This document shows, piece by piece, positions 22,155 through 33,971 of a stretch of DNA of 64,000 bases; the first letter of the stretch is position 1, and every line of letters starts with the position of its first letter. Source of the DNA: Parapristionchus giblindavisi (lineage: Eukaryota; Nematoda; Chromadorea; Rhabditida; Diplogasteridae). The stretch lies in contig CALSFV010000327.1 in the NCBI GenBank assembly GCA_943737045.1, forward strand, positions 1-64,000, written 5' to 3'. The notes beneath the pieces are model-generated. The model was given only the letters and a program-made list of their open reading frames with translations, was not told the DNA's origin and made no database searches. A program made the position numbers and the translations under genes.

Positions 22155-25100
22155 CATGCGCTCTCCAACATCGTCGCAATGTTCTCGCCAGCCCCGAAAC
22201 GCGCCTTCTCCTTTGGCGCTGGTTCGGGCTCGCAGAACGACTCGTGCCGCGCCACGTGCAGCCGGGGTGGCCCGATTTGGAATGTGCCCAGCTCCATGTA
22301 CCTGAAGAGCCACGGGTGGGCTTGGAAACTAAGTCCGGGTTTGTAAGGTAAGATTATAGTAAGTAGCGCGCTAATGCATCGTTACATTTGCCTGACGCGC
22401 CTACGCCGTCACGTAAAAAAACGTTACATTTGGCGACGCGCGCGTCGACGTCAATTTTGGAGTGTGTTGGGTCCCAAGTGGAAAACCCTGAATGTCATCA
22501 GGGGTACGGTAAAAGGTTACGGTAGCCAACCATTATTGATCGATGGTTACGGTAACTTCCTACCGTACCCGTGATGACAATCAGGGTTTTCCACTTGGGA
22601 CCCAACACACTCAAAAATTGACGTCGACGCGCGCGTCGCCAAATGTAACGTTTTTTTACGTGACGGCGTAGGCGCGTCAGGCAAATGTAACGATGCATAA
22701 AAGAACTTTTACTTACTTGTTTACTGTTTAGCTGTTTCGTGTATTTATAGCGTAAAAGTAAGTTAACAGTAAGTTACTTTTTGCGCGCTACTTACTGTAA
22801 TATTACCCTGCAAAACCAGAGATTGTAAGGGACACCCCGAGCTAATTTGAAACTCGCAGCTCTGGCGACACTCTCGTTGACAAAGAAAGCCAGAGAGAGC
22901 GTTGCAAGCGCGGGGAGTTTCAAATTATCTGGGCTTGTGGCTTTAATGATTTATCAAAGGGCTCTGCGCCCTCGGTATCTTAATTTAGCATGACGATTTC
23001 TTGTTTTCCTCTCTGACAGTCGTAGAATATGGTGTGATCAAGAGATTATCGATTGGCTCTGTCTTTGTGACCTTAAAAATCAATACCTGTGTAGGATTTC
23101 CAGGTAACATCCAGATGCGGTGAAGGCTATCAGATATTCAGCGGGGAAGATTGTTTGGGTGAAGATCATGCAAATGAGCGTTGTGCTTGAATACCTGCAA
23201 CAGTAGTTTGACCTTAATCAATCAATATTTTGGGAATCAATCAATAATTTGGGAATCAATCAATAATTTGAGAATCGATCAATAATTTGGAGCGTTGTGC
23301 TTGAATACCTGAATACAATAGTTTGTGATCGACAAGCGGTTTTTAATTTCACACATTGTTCTCTGTCTACGAGAGAATACTCACACCGTTTTTTACTTTA
23401 ATCAATCAATAATACGGAGATACCGTAGTTTGGCATTATTCAATCACTCAATAACTTAGAAGTACAGTACCTGAATGTTTCATCCGTAAGTTGATACTTG
23501 ATCAGAGTTGTCTCGAAATATGTGTCTCCAAAATGAACCTGGAATAATCAATAATTTGGATTTATCGATTGATTTCGCTACCGTACCCAACTGAAGAAGC
23601 ACCCTCCGAAAGCAGCTAGTGCCAGGAACTTTTTGGTAGCGACGATGTCCCTTGTGGACATTGCGAGCAGTCGTCTGAGCGCCAAATAGGCCAACCATTG
23701 TCCCGCCTGGAAAATTGATTACGGTATTATGATATCGATTGTTTACGGTAGGACAATATCGATTAATAACGGTAGGATGATATCGATTGATTACGGTAGG
23801 ACGATATCGATTGATTACTGTATTAGCTGCTTACATGAGTCAGCGCGAGCGTGAGCACTTTCATGCACATAACATCCAAATCGAGGAATCCGTCGATTCG
23901 CTGGTAGATCAGCTCAATCTGGAGATTATTGATTAATGACGCAAAATGGATTATTGATTGATGACGCAAATGGATTATTGATTAATGGTGAAATATATTA
24001 TTGATTTATTCGGTAGATCACTTACGGTCTGTAGGACGAACTTTATCACCAAAACGATGCAACAGCCGAACAACAGACCGATATCGCCTCTGGCATGCGC
24101 CTGTAAATGCAGATTACGGTAGACCAAAAGTACTGTAGTTATCGATGCTTGCCTTGTGATGAGCGTCCAGTCGTTCGTTGTCCAGGGTGCGCGCGAAGTG
24201 ATAGAACTGCAAGGATTACTGTAGCCGAAGGATATGGTATTGATCAATCGATAATCAATCGATCGAAAATCGACCCACCACACAGTAGAAGACGAGCTGC
24301 AGGAGTGACATGACGAAGCCGAGTGCGTCCGACCACAGCCACTCGTTCTGGGCGAGATCGTCGAAATCTGGGAAATGACAGAATGGTGTGGTGCACTCTT
24401 TTGATGTACTGTTGGGAAATGACAGAATGGTGTGGTGCACTCTCGTGGAAGTACTGTAGTCTTACCGATGGCATAGTAGAAGAAGCAGAGCCAACGGGCG
24501 CCGGAGACAGCACACGTGATCGGAACTACGATGCGCATGAAGATGATGTAGAATTTACTGAAAACGGTATACTGTAGCTTAGGGTTACGGTAAGCGATTG
24601 CGTTACGGTAAGTGATAAGCGAACAATCGTAGCCAAGCAAAGGCTTCATAAGGATACAATAATTGTTGTTACCGTATCCCTACCGTATACCGTATTGTCT
24701 ATACAGTATTCCGTGTATTGTCGATACCATATGCCTACCGTATACCTCGGTTGTAGTGGAGGGACGTCGACCAGATGCTCGTCAACGAAAACTCTCGTAG
24801 CATCCTTGATGAACTCCCTCATCAGTCCGCGAAGGCCCTTCTTTTTCTGTAAAATATCGATTTTCAATCAATAAACGGATACAGTAATCTATAGATTATT
24901 GATCCAATAATATATTATTGATTACCTCATGTCTCTTTCGGATACTCTCGGCGTGCTCCTCCGCACCTCCGCACGTGAGCCAGTGAGTGACGAGAAGAAC
25001 GGGGAAGAACTGAAATGGGGGTCCGGATAGTTTAAATATTATATTCACATTTGTTATTTTAATTTTAATTTTCGTTAGATCTTTTTGAAATTAACATCGC

Positions 25101-28100
25101 TTGTTTAAAAAAAAACACATAAAACGAGACTTGGAAAGTTTCAGATTTTCATAAAAATCGTTGTATTTTAATTTGATTGTTAGAACAACTTTCACATTTA
25201 TATATTATTTTATCAACGTGCGTATGCACGAAACGAAACACATAAAAGTGACTAGTGAAAATTCATGAAATTTAAATGTGATATAATGGGGGGTCAGGGT
25301 TTGATATCTCAGGGTGGAAAGGGGGATCTCTCATAGGATACAGTGGTCCCTCTCTTGGACGAAGACAGAGGGTAACAGTGAGACAGAGGGTAACAGTGCG
25401 ACAGAGGGTAACATTTGGTGTAATTATCACAACATAGACCCTCTCATAAAGAGATCAAAGATCAATTATTAAATATTCGGAGATCAAAGATCAATCACCA
25501 AATATTCAAAGATCAAAGATCTACTAGAAAATATTCAGAGATCAAAGATCAACCACCAAATATTCAGAGATCAAAGATCAACCACAAAATATACAAATAT
25601 CAAAGATCAACCACCAAATATTCAGAGATCAAAGATCAACCACAAAATATACAAATATCAAAGATCAACCACCAAATATTCAGAGATCAAAGATCAAAGA
25701 CTCACTTCAGATGCGCATGAGATGATGGAAGTGGAGAGTAATCCTTTGTTGATATAGTACCTGTGCATTGTTGATTGATATTGATTGATTGACAGACTAG
25801 AATACCGTACCACATCTTCTGGGTCCCGTGCAGATCGTGCGATGGATCACAGTCGTACCTGAATCAGGCAACAAGGTTACGGTATTTCAAGGATATCGAT
25901 TGATCTTACTGTTTCTTCATCACCGGGCACCAGTAGCCCTCGAGTTCCTTGCGCTGGCAGAGTTCCTGCAGAGATCAAAGATCAAACTACAAACTACGGG
26001 GAACACGAACCTGATGACTGAGGTAGCCCTTGTACAGCACGACCTTGATCCACACCACGATGAAGGTGATGTTGATGAACAATCTACCGACCTCAAATAT
26101 CAGAGAGAAAAAATCAGATCAAAGATCAATTTCAAAGATCAAAGATTAGAGATCAAATCTTAGAGATCAAAGATAAAATATCAGAGATCAAACGTCAAAG
26201 ATCAGATATCAGAGATTACCGAAAAATATCAAAGATCAGAGATCAAATATCAGAGAACAAATATTAGAGAACAAAAATTGGAGATCAAATATCAGAGATG
26301 AAAGATTATAGATTAAATACCAGTGATCAAAGATTAGAGATCAAAGATTAAAGATTAGAAATAAAATATCAAATATCACAGATAATAGATTAAAGATTAG
26401 ATCTAAAGATCAAAGATTAGAGATAAAATTTCAGAGATTAAAGATAAAATATCAGAGATAAAAATATCAGAGATCAAAGATCAAAGATCAAATATCAGAG
26501 ATCAAAGATCAAAGATCAACCTTGTCGAGGGACGAATTGATGGCGCCAAAATATCGTCGTTGCATCACATACAGCAGAGAAATGACGGCGAAAAATGACA
26601 TAATCATATCGTAGATCGTCTCCAGCCATAGCTCATTCAGTGAATATATGGAATCTACCTAAATACAGATTTATCGATTACAATTTATCGACTTTGCCTG
26701 TTTTTTTTTAATTTCAAAGAAACTCGAAATTGCGCTGAAAATGATCTCTAGCAAAGGCGGTAAGAATATCGAGTTTTCACTGAATGTTCAGCCTTGCGCC
26801 CAAGAAAAACAAACAAGAAAAACATAATAATTCATTCTTATTTATATATTCCATAAAATAATTCAATCTAACCAATAATCTAATAAATAAAGACAATCTT
26901 ACCAGTTTATCACAGCTATCGAATGCATAATTGTATACGATGAAGTAGAGATAACCGAGGGCGATGCCGAGAGTGAGGGCGATTGCACCTAAGTGTTATC
27001 ATTAGCATTGTCATCGTCCATTAATTTTTGTTGTCTCTAGTGTTGAAAACCACATGCATAATCACGAAAAATCCACGCTAGATCATTCAATAAATTTCGG
27101 AAATTTCTCTCGAATCATGCGTGGATTTCAACACCAGAGGCACTATTAATTTCATTGGTATTTTTCATCTTTACAGCGTCCCTAGTTTTAATATACCATA
27201 TCTTTGTGAATAAAAAAAGGCAACATGATAAGGCTTAAAGGTGGACTCCCGCGTATGTTTTCGTGAACAAGCTGTAAAAACAGAAAGGTAGCAAAAGTTA
27301 TTCTACATACAGTATACCATTTATTTAACGGTAATTCTGCTTATTGATTGCTAGAAACATGAATGAATCATGCTTGCAATCGCAGGCAAAGGCGCGCTTT
27401 TTGAAAATAGGAAAGTTCGGCAATAGGATTCGAACCCACGGCCATGCGCTCTCTAGACAGAAGTGTTACCACTGCGCTAAGCGATTGACGAGCGGTGACT
27501 CACTCTTCTTGTCACTTTACACTTGCATAAGCGAGATACAAGAGATTTGAATGAGCATTCGCGGGTCTCCACCTTTAAAGGCACATCCAGAGCCTAAACT
27601 ACATATTCGCTCTGGCAACACTCGTAAACAGGAAAAGCCGAGAGGGAATTGCTTATTGTTTATCACACGTTTGCCTATTTGTGGTGAATATATTATTATA
27701 TAAAAGGCGGTGAGTTTCAAATTAGCATGTGATTTTTTTTAATTTGAAAAATCGATATCAAGGCCCCTGTTTCAGGGTGCATGTTTCCTCTTGACTAAGA
27801 TCTCTGCTCACTTGCGGTCTTTTGATCAATGCGCTTGCGACTGTTGGTAATTATTGCTGATAATTGTACGATTGTAAACTACCGATAGCTCCCTGTACAA
27901 CGTGTACAGATCAAGAGTTAGAAATAGATGTCATGCTGGTATGAAATATCACATATCGGGCACATGTCACAAACCATTTGTCATGACACAGTCGGTATGT
28001 CATTCAAACGTTAACAAAATATTAATTTCAATGAGCATTTATTTTTATTTCTATTTAATTTATTAAACATGATGTGACAATTTACCACGTAATTTCTGTA

Positions 28101-31100
28101 AGAACGACTCTCCTGATCAATGACCATTTTTACCAATTTATCCTGTCAGCATATGCGCATTGGGCCAATCAGGGGAATCTTCTTATCCACAATTGTCTCA
28201 CCCTTATATATTGCTCAAAACGATATGGCTATAATCACTCTGGTACTAAAATGGGACTTTATTAGCGTACATCAGGTTCAAAATGTCGTGTAACGACAAT
28301 AAGTGCAAGGATAACAGGGTTATATTTAAATGAACTATGATAATCAATGACATTTAAAAGGGTATGAAAATTATTTGAGAAAAATCGATATACATATATC
28401 GATTTCATAGAGAAAAAATCGAAATATTTTTGAAATGGGTCCTTTTGCACTTACAGTCGGTACAAGACATTTTGATCCTGATGTACGTTCATAAAGTCCT
28501 ATTTTAGTACCTCAGTTTATATTTTTTTTTGTGCTATATACATATAAGGGAGTATATAAGAGAGAGCCAATTGTGGATAAGAAGATTCCCTCTGTTTTGG
28601 CTCCATATGCTGAGAGGATAAATATTTATTTTCATTATCACCATAATCACTATTATTATTATTATCATTAAAGGCATACCCTGATTCTATTTGAATCTCT
28701 CCAGTCTTGCACTGATCTAACACGGGCAGAGAATCGCCCGCTTTATTTATTTGAAACAACAGTTGGGCTCACTTAAGGTCAGGCGTCAAAAGATCAAAGA
28801 TCAAAGATCAACATTTCCAAATAAAGTTCATTTGGTAATTTCCAAAAGTGCCTTTCGTAGAATATTCATAACTCGCTTCACACATCAACAATCAAAGCGA
28901 TCTTTTTCAGATTTATTTTTTTTGTTTTTTAGATTTGTTTTTTTAGATATAGAGAAAAAAAAGGATTGCTAAAGTTTTATTAGGTTCATGCTTATCCAAC
29001 TTTTTTTTCGGCTTGGGATTTCTCAAGTTTTATATGGATTAGGTTTACTGACGCTACTTAAACCGAAATAAGCATTATTTATGCTTAGGCTTAGCATTAT
29101 TTAGGCTTACAAGGAACCTCTTTTACATTAATCTGGCCATAAGAGATGAGTTATAGCTCATTTGAAAGCCCTTCATCTGTAGATTAAGAATATCTACTTT
29201 AAAAATGCAACCGAGGTCTGTGCACGGACTTAAAATTGGAGGAATGTCTAAAACGCAATGATGCGCGCCATGATGCCGCGTTATCTCTGCGCGCTAGTGG
29301 TTGTATAGCTAGCTAGTGATTGTCGTTCTCCGTTTCCAAGTGAATTTACAATTGTGATTTGCTAGAGTCGAAGATGATGTACTTGAACCGGCTGCAGAGA
29401 ACTTTCTCTATTATTGAAAAAAAAACTTTTGCAGCAGTTTCCAATTAATGTTTAACATCTTTCGTGCGTCCAACCTAACCGAAGTTCGTCAGACATACCG
29501 CATACTCATCTTTACCTTTGTGATACCACTAGCGCGAAAAGATAACGAGGAGAACTTGTGCACCATTGCGCGCATTATTGCGTTTTAGACACTCCTCCAA
29601 TTTTAAGTCCGTGCACAGATCTCGGTTGCATTTTTAAAGTAGATATTCTTAATCTACAGATGAAGGGCTTTCAAATGAGCTATAACACATCTCTTATGGC
29701 CAGATTAATGTAAAAGAGGTTCCTTGTTAGGCTTACTCTGGTGTTGAAATCCAAGCATGATCACGAATACAAGTATAATCATGCATGATTCGTGGTTCGT
29801 GATCATGCATGGATCTTCCGTGATCATGCACGAATTTTCCGTGATCATGCATGGAATGACAGAATCCATCCATGATCACGGATAATCCATGCATGATTCG
29901 AGCATATTCCATTCATGATCATGCCATTAATTGCACGAATTTTACTTGGATCATGCAAGGATTCAAACACCTGAGTTAGACTTAGCATTTTTAGGCTTAG
30001 GCTTAGCATTTTTTAGGCTTAGGCTTACCCCCCCCCCCTAAGCAAAAATACAATAATATATAAAATTAGCTTGGGGTGTGAAAAAAATCTGCCCCCCCCC
30101 CCCCCCCCGACTCCCTTAACCATCTACAGTCCCGCACGATCGCCCTGTCAAAAGGCGGGCCTCCGCGACAAGATTCTTGTCGCCTCATGTCGCATCTTTC
30201 TAAAAGATTTTTAAAACATTTCATTAGTTGTGATCATTGCATCATCAGATTATATTAAGATCACCGTTGAAACGAATAAAATTGGTTAACTCTGGACAAA
30301 GTTATTGAGGATCATAAATGACGGGGGTGCTACCGTAATCCCTTGAAATTTGAATTTCCCGCAGTTTTCATTGACCTTGTGAAATCGATTTTTTTCACGA
30401 ACGTGTTTTAGAACACTTTTCGCGGATTTTCTTTTGTATTTTCTCGTGTATTTTGTGACATAATTACAATATTTACCAATAAAATGCTGCCAATACGAGA
30501 AAAAACCGTTCTAAAACACGTTCGTGAAAAAATCGATTTCACAGGGTCAATGAAAAGTGCGGGAAATTCAAATTTCAAGGGATTACGGTAGCACCCCGTC
30601 ATTTATGATCCTCAATAACTTTGTCCAGAGTTAACCAATTTTATTCGTTTCAACGGTGATCTTAATATAATCTGATGACGCAATGATCACAACTAATGAA
30701 ATGTTTTAAAAATCTTTTAGAAAGATGCGACATGAGGCGACAAGAATCTTGTCGCGGAGGCCCGCCTTTCGACAGGGCGATCGTGCGGGACTGTAATTCT
30801 CTTTCTGCTGCACGCGTCCAACTGATATTTTAATTAAAAATCACAGTTTTTGTTTTTCCGTATTTTACTAAAAATTTGTGGTAGTGAGCACCAACCATGG
30901 TCATGCTATTGGATATGAAAAAGGCGAGCTAAAACCATTGTGAAAGTATTGCGCCTAGTCGTAATAGGTTCTTACAGAAATCTTCTTACAGAAAAGTTTA
31001 AAAAACATACCAACAAGAGCGGGCAGTGGAATTTCGTGGGGCTCTTGCAACTTTTTCAATTTCCTTGTCCGATACATAAATTCAACTTGTACTACTGCAC

Positions 31101-32215
31101 ATGCCAGCATCAAGATACCTACGACCTGGAAATGATTTTTATTTAATTTGTAAAATTTTAAAACTGTTCTTTAGCTTCTCCATTTCCTCAAGTTTGCAAA
31201 AAAGTTTTAAAAATTTCGAACATTATAATAATAATCATCAGAAATTATTTGATGCTATGGTCAAAAAATTGCTCTGAATTTGTTTTCTAGTAAAATCAGA
31301 GAAATTCTAGTTATTTTCTAGTCACTTTCTAGTTATTCTAGATATTTTCTAGTTAAGTTCTAGTTATTCTAGTTATTTTCCTGGGGCAGTAGACTAACCT
31401 ACCGAGTGATAAACTCTCAAATGAAACAGCGTGTCTGTCCTGGACAACAGAACGTAGAAATTGAGAAAGATACAAAGTAGAAAGATGAAGTAGAGGCAAA
31501 TGACGCAAATGTGATGGATCTGAAAATATGATCTTTGATCTTTGATCTTTCAGACTACTAATTAATTAGTAAGCTTATCTATGCAATGCATGATCTTATT
31601 GGTCGATGGAATTTCCGGCTCGTAAAAATTTTATTGTCAATAATATCTCACTTTCACACCTCGAGAGATGATTGCTGTAGTGTGTATCGCATATCAATCA
31701 ACACCTGATTGTGGGCCAAAACCAAAAGTGAAAAACCAAAGGATCAATTCAACAATTGTATTTATCCTAAAATTCTGGGTTAGTTCTATACTTTTCCAGA
31801 TTCCCACGCTAAATTACTGGTTTCATATACAGTGGTGCGCGTAAGCCTGTCCTGCATGCTTGTCCGCAAAAATAAACTCGCATTTGACACATACATATAG
31901 TTTTTCCAAAATTTCAAAAAAAAATCAAATTGACGAAAATTTTATGAAAAAAAAAAGACTGACGCCGAAAATTCTTCAGAGCACTGTTATATAATTTAAA
32001 TAAATATAATTCTATTAACTTTACAAAGAAAAAAAAGAACAACACTAACGAAACTTCAACATGTTCGATTAACAGAATTATGTTTTGAGAGAAACAAACC
32101 ATACTTCACACATTTTTTAAAACCAAACCTGCATGATCCATTTCACTCCCCGATCTCGCAGTCTCCAGGTTTCCCGGATCTCCTCCGCTATCCTCGTTCC
32201 CGACAACATTTCCAT
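21995..32215 (-). CDS. Otopetrin-like 12-TM protein (probable proton channel), 21 exons
   Basis: Minus-strand exons: 32129-32215, 31403-31519, 31011-31125, 26903-26988, 26521-26658, 26011-26091, 25910-25965, 25811-25858, 25706-25760, 24926-25009, 24746-24846, 24466-24557, 24282-24367, 24153-24206, 24026-24100, 23835-23918, 23587-23706, 23471-23538, 23087-23194, 22154-22301, 21995-22084. All phases fit, giving 630 residues. I count 12 hydrophobic segments, the first at CVICLYFIFLLCIF and the last in IFPAEYLIAFTASGCYLEIL. The C-terminal pattern (basic loop, RDIVATKKFLALAAFGGCFF, then Pro-Tyr...Cys-x-x-EI) resembles the end of otopetrins, where an equivalent ...FHSxVCxxEIWK segment closes the last helix. 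Otopetrins are proton channels. The assignment is by topology and weak motif, not by search. The intron after 24153 uses a GC donor. The start follows a ttattag acceptor. The 3' half is duplicated as a relic at 12683. Confidence 0.7.
22374..22698. mobile_element. 325-bp near-perfect palindromic MITE
   Basis: Arms of about 150 bp start atgcatcgttacatttgcc and end ggcaaatgtaacgatgcat. Both strands encode the same chance peptide because of the symmetry. The centre reads ggttacggtagccaacc and its complement. It lies in the intron between exons 22154-22301 and 23087-23194, and is itself inserted in another repeat (ccgggtttgtaaggtaagatt ... agtaagtagcgcgc) whose relative occurs at 14485-14545 and, inverted, at 22730-22815. 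Confidence 0.85.
22827..22946. mobile_element. Family A hairpin MITE
   Basis: gggacaccccgagctaatttg to caaattatctgggcttgtggc, with the ctctcgttgacaaagaaagc loop. Intron of the otopetrin-like gene. Confidence 0.8.
25428..25703. repeat. GATCAAAGATCAA heptamer-based array
   Basis: Units of gagatcaaagatcaaccaccaaatattca repeat six or more times and collapse into pure gatcaaa heptamers. It ends two bases from the donor of the exon at 25706-25760 (transcript sense gtgagtctttgatctttgat). Confidence 0.9.
26107..26520. repeat. GATCAAA / ATCAGAGATCAAA array
   Basis: About 410 bp of degenerate agatcaaagat and atcagagatcaa units that fills the intron up to the donor of the exon 26521-26658 (sense strand reads GTTGATCTTTGATCTTTG immediately after the exon). 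Confidence 0.9.
27036..27148. mobile_element. Family E hairpin element
   Basis: ctctagtgttgaaaaccaca pairs imperfectly with gtggatttcaacaccagag. The inner words (aatcatgcgtgg) match the larger copy at 29733-29988. Otopetrin-like gene, intron 3. Confidence 0.6.
27425..27490 (-). repeat. tRNA-like promoter pair (SINE head or tRNA relic)
   Basis: On the minus strand tagcgcagtgg matches the tRNA A box and gggttcgaatcc the B box, about 45 bases apart. The bases that would form the acceptor stem (after the B box tattgcc) do not pair with those before the A box, and the D stem is poor, so a functional tRNA is unlikely. Best read as a tRNA-derived SINE or dead tRNA. Confidence 0.5.
27573..27732. mobile_element. 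Family A copy with an internal insertion
   Basis: tttaaaggcacatccagagc at the left and ggtgagtttcaaattagcat at the right. About 60 bp (ttgtttatcacacgtttgcc...) interrupts the hairpin. The same inserted words recur at about 52800-52845 and 59200-59245. Confidence 0.6.
28135..28627. mobile_element. ~490-bp foldback element
   Basis: The arm 28138-28300 (cagcatatgcgcattgggcc, gaatcttcttatccacaatt, acatcaggttcaaaatgtc) is the imperfect inverse of 28455-28622. The spacer is about 150 bp. Non-coding. Otopetrin-like gene intron 3. Confidence 0.75.
29110..29726. mobile_element. 617-bp foldback element with TTA target duplication
   Basis: Ends caaggaacctcttttac and gtaaaagaggttccttg. The arms of about 165 bp are nearly identical, and the spacer is about 285 bp. 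TTA flanks both ends (29107-29109, 29727-29729), the 3-bp target typical of PIF/Harbinger insertions. It interrupts a TTAGGC tract. Confidence 0.8.
29733..29988. mobile_element. Family E element rich in CATGATCACG words
   Basis: Starts ctctggtgttgaaatccaag and ends ggattcaaacacctgag. The interior alternates cgtgatcatgcatgg and complements, giving many possible foldbacks. Confidence 0.65.
30127..30793. mobile_element. 667-bp Tc1/mariner-type foldback MITE
   Basis: The terminal cagtcccgcacgatcg and its complement are flanked by TA on both sides, the Tc1/mariner signature. The arms 30127-30414 and 30508-30793 differ at only a few positions, suggesting recent origin or conversion. The spacer is 93 bp with no coding capacity. 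Otopetrin-like gene intron 3. Confidence 0.85.
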
Positions 32216-32389
32216 CGTAGCCCTAATAATTTATTTATTTATTTATTTATTTATCGTATACCGCAAGGGTGTTTCATGAAGTACAAAGTGTTCGAGTGCA
32301 AGCGAATATGTGAAATCCAAAAGTTATGAAAAGAGGGAAGGTGAGAGAACATTTCCATCTTAACCCTGATGATCAATGAACAGTCACAC

Positions 32390-32515
32390 GTTAAAGGGGC
32401 TGACACCTTTGTCAACGGTCTCTTCAGCGCTCTACGCTTTCTCGTTTTTAGAGGACAGAGAAATAGTGTGCGCAATGAAGAGACCATTGACAGAGGGCAC
32501 TCTCCCTTTAAGGCA
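32390..32515. repeat. Hairpin element (gtctcttca arms)
   Basis: gtcaacggtctcttcagcg pairs with cgcaatgaagagaccattgac about 75 bp away, between ttaaaggggctgacacc and ggcactctccctttaa ends. Possibly a family A relative. Confidence 0.5.
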
Positions 32516-32585
32516 CACCCCGAGCTAATTGGAAACTCTCCCCGCTAGCCTCACTTCCCACTTTCTTTGTCTACAAAGTCATTGT

Positions 32586-32705
32586 TAAAGGAATACCCCA
32601 TGCTAATTTTACCCTCCGCATTGGCAATACTCTCTCGTAGACAAAGGAAGTGAGAGAGTGTGGCCAGAGCGGAGAGTTTCAAATTAGCTCGGGTGTGCCT
32701 TTAAC
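32586..32705. mobile_element. Family A hairpin MITE
   Basis: ttaaaggaataccccatgct to agctcgggtgtgcctttaac with the full hairpin. A partial copy abuts it at 32510-32590. Confidence 0.85.
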
Positions 32706-33867
32706 GATACCGGTGGCAGAAAATCGGACACAAAGTAGCCAAGTAAGTAAATATCATGGATAAATGTGTAACCAGGGATAAATAATCATCGATAATCTAG
32801 AATAAATGAGAAAAAAAATCAAAGATCAAAGATCAAGAGTAAGATCACGATCAACAAAGAAAGGTTAGATAAGAATAGAGACAATTACGAATACGAAGTG
32901 AGAGTGATTGACAAGATGAATTTCGAGCATAAAATTGCCAATCGATATGCCGGGAATTTTTTCAGAAGGGTTTTTTCAGAAGGGTCAGGTAAAAGATTCG
33001 GGAGGGGTAGAAACAGGTGAGTAGTTCCAGCGAGACTACCCCATTCTCGAGGAAGACTTTCTTGAACGACGTTCTTGAATAGACTTCGAGATTCTGGAGC
33101 ACGAGCCGTTTACTCGTATAGGCAGCGAGAATATGGCAAAACATTTTTTGAAAAAATATATTTATCATTTTTAAATATTTTTTTCATTTTTTCCAGAGCA
33201 CTGACGTTCCAGAATGCGATAATGTCGTTCCGGCGCAGTAAATGCCGAGCTTGACAAGCTAGTGAAAAAAATATTTTGTGTGATACAGATGACTAGCCAA
33301 TTGAGGTAGAAACACATCGCTAAATTAGTTTACTTATTTTGATAAAAACATTTTAATCGATAGTTATTTTCTTAAAAGTTTTACATCGAACAGATTGTCG
33401 ACAAAGTCTACAGACTGAAAGAAAGAATCAATAGAGTGATCTTTGTTTTCTGATAAAGCTCTAGAAAATCACTGAATTTGTTGTTTCGGATAATTTCCGT
33501 GCACTCGAACATTTGGTAATTAATGAAACAACCTTGCAGTGTGCGATAAATAAAATAAATAAATATAATTCCTTTACTTTACTCAAATTCTAATACTCGA
33601 TACTTTGAAGTAAAAAAAGCTAATTGTAAAAAGAAAAAAAGTAACATATTTTTTTTCACTTTGCGTGCCCAAGGTGCACTTCATCTATAGCCCCAAAAAA
33701 CCTACAAAAATTATTTAAGAAAAAATATTTTATAATGCTCAATTCGCGCATCACCCGAGTCCAAAGATCAAAAATCAATAAATGCCAAGATGTAAAGAAT
33801 GAAATGATGTATGCATTAGGGCAGCCATTGACTGACTTCATTCTTTATCTTTTCACACCTTAACGAT

Positions 33868-33971
33868 CTCCCTCTCCCTCTCCCTCTCCCTCTCCCTCTC
33901 CCTCTCCCTCTCCCTCTCCCTCTCCCTCTCCCTCTCCCTCTCCCTCTCCCTCTCCCTCTCCCTCTCCCTCT
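33868..33971. repeat. (CCCTCT)n hexanucleotide array
   Basis: About 17 uninterrupted ctccct units. The pure repeat gives an Arg-Gly frame on the minus strand, which is not a gene. Confidence 0.95.

Larger units (their letters stand above)
28975..30050. repeat. Degenerate TTAGGC tract interrupted by two elements
   Basis: Runs such as ttaggcttagcattatttagg, ttaggcttaggcttagc and a C-rich ccccccccccctaagc surround insertions at 29110-29726 and 29733-29988. TTAGGC is the nematode telomere unit, here mixed with TTAGCATT variants. Intronic, so interstitial. Confidence 0.65.

Noticed and set aside
22374..22698. Identical 66-residue peptides encoded on both strands
   Set aside because: Consequence of the palindromic MITE, not a gene.
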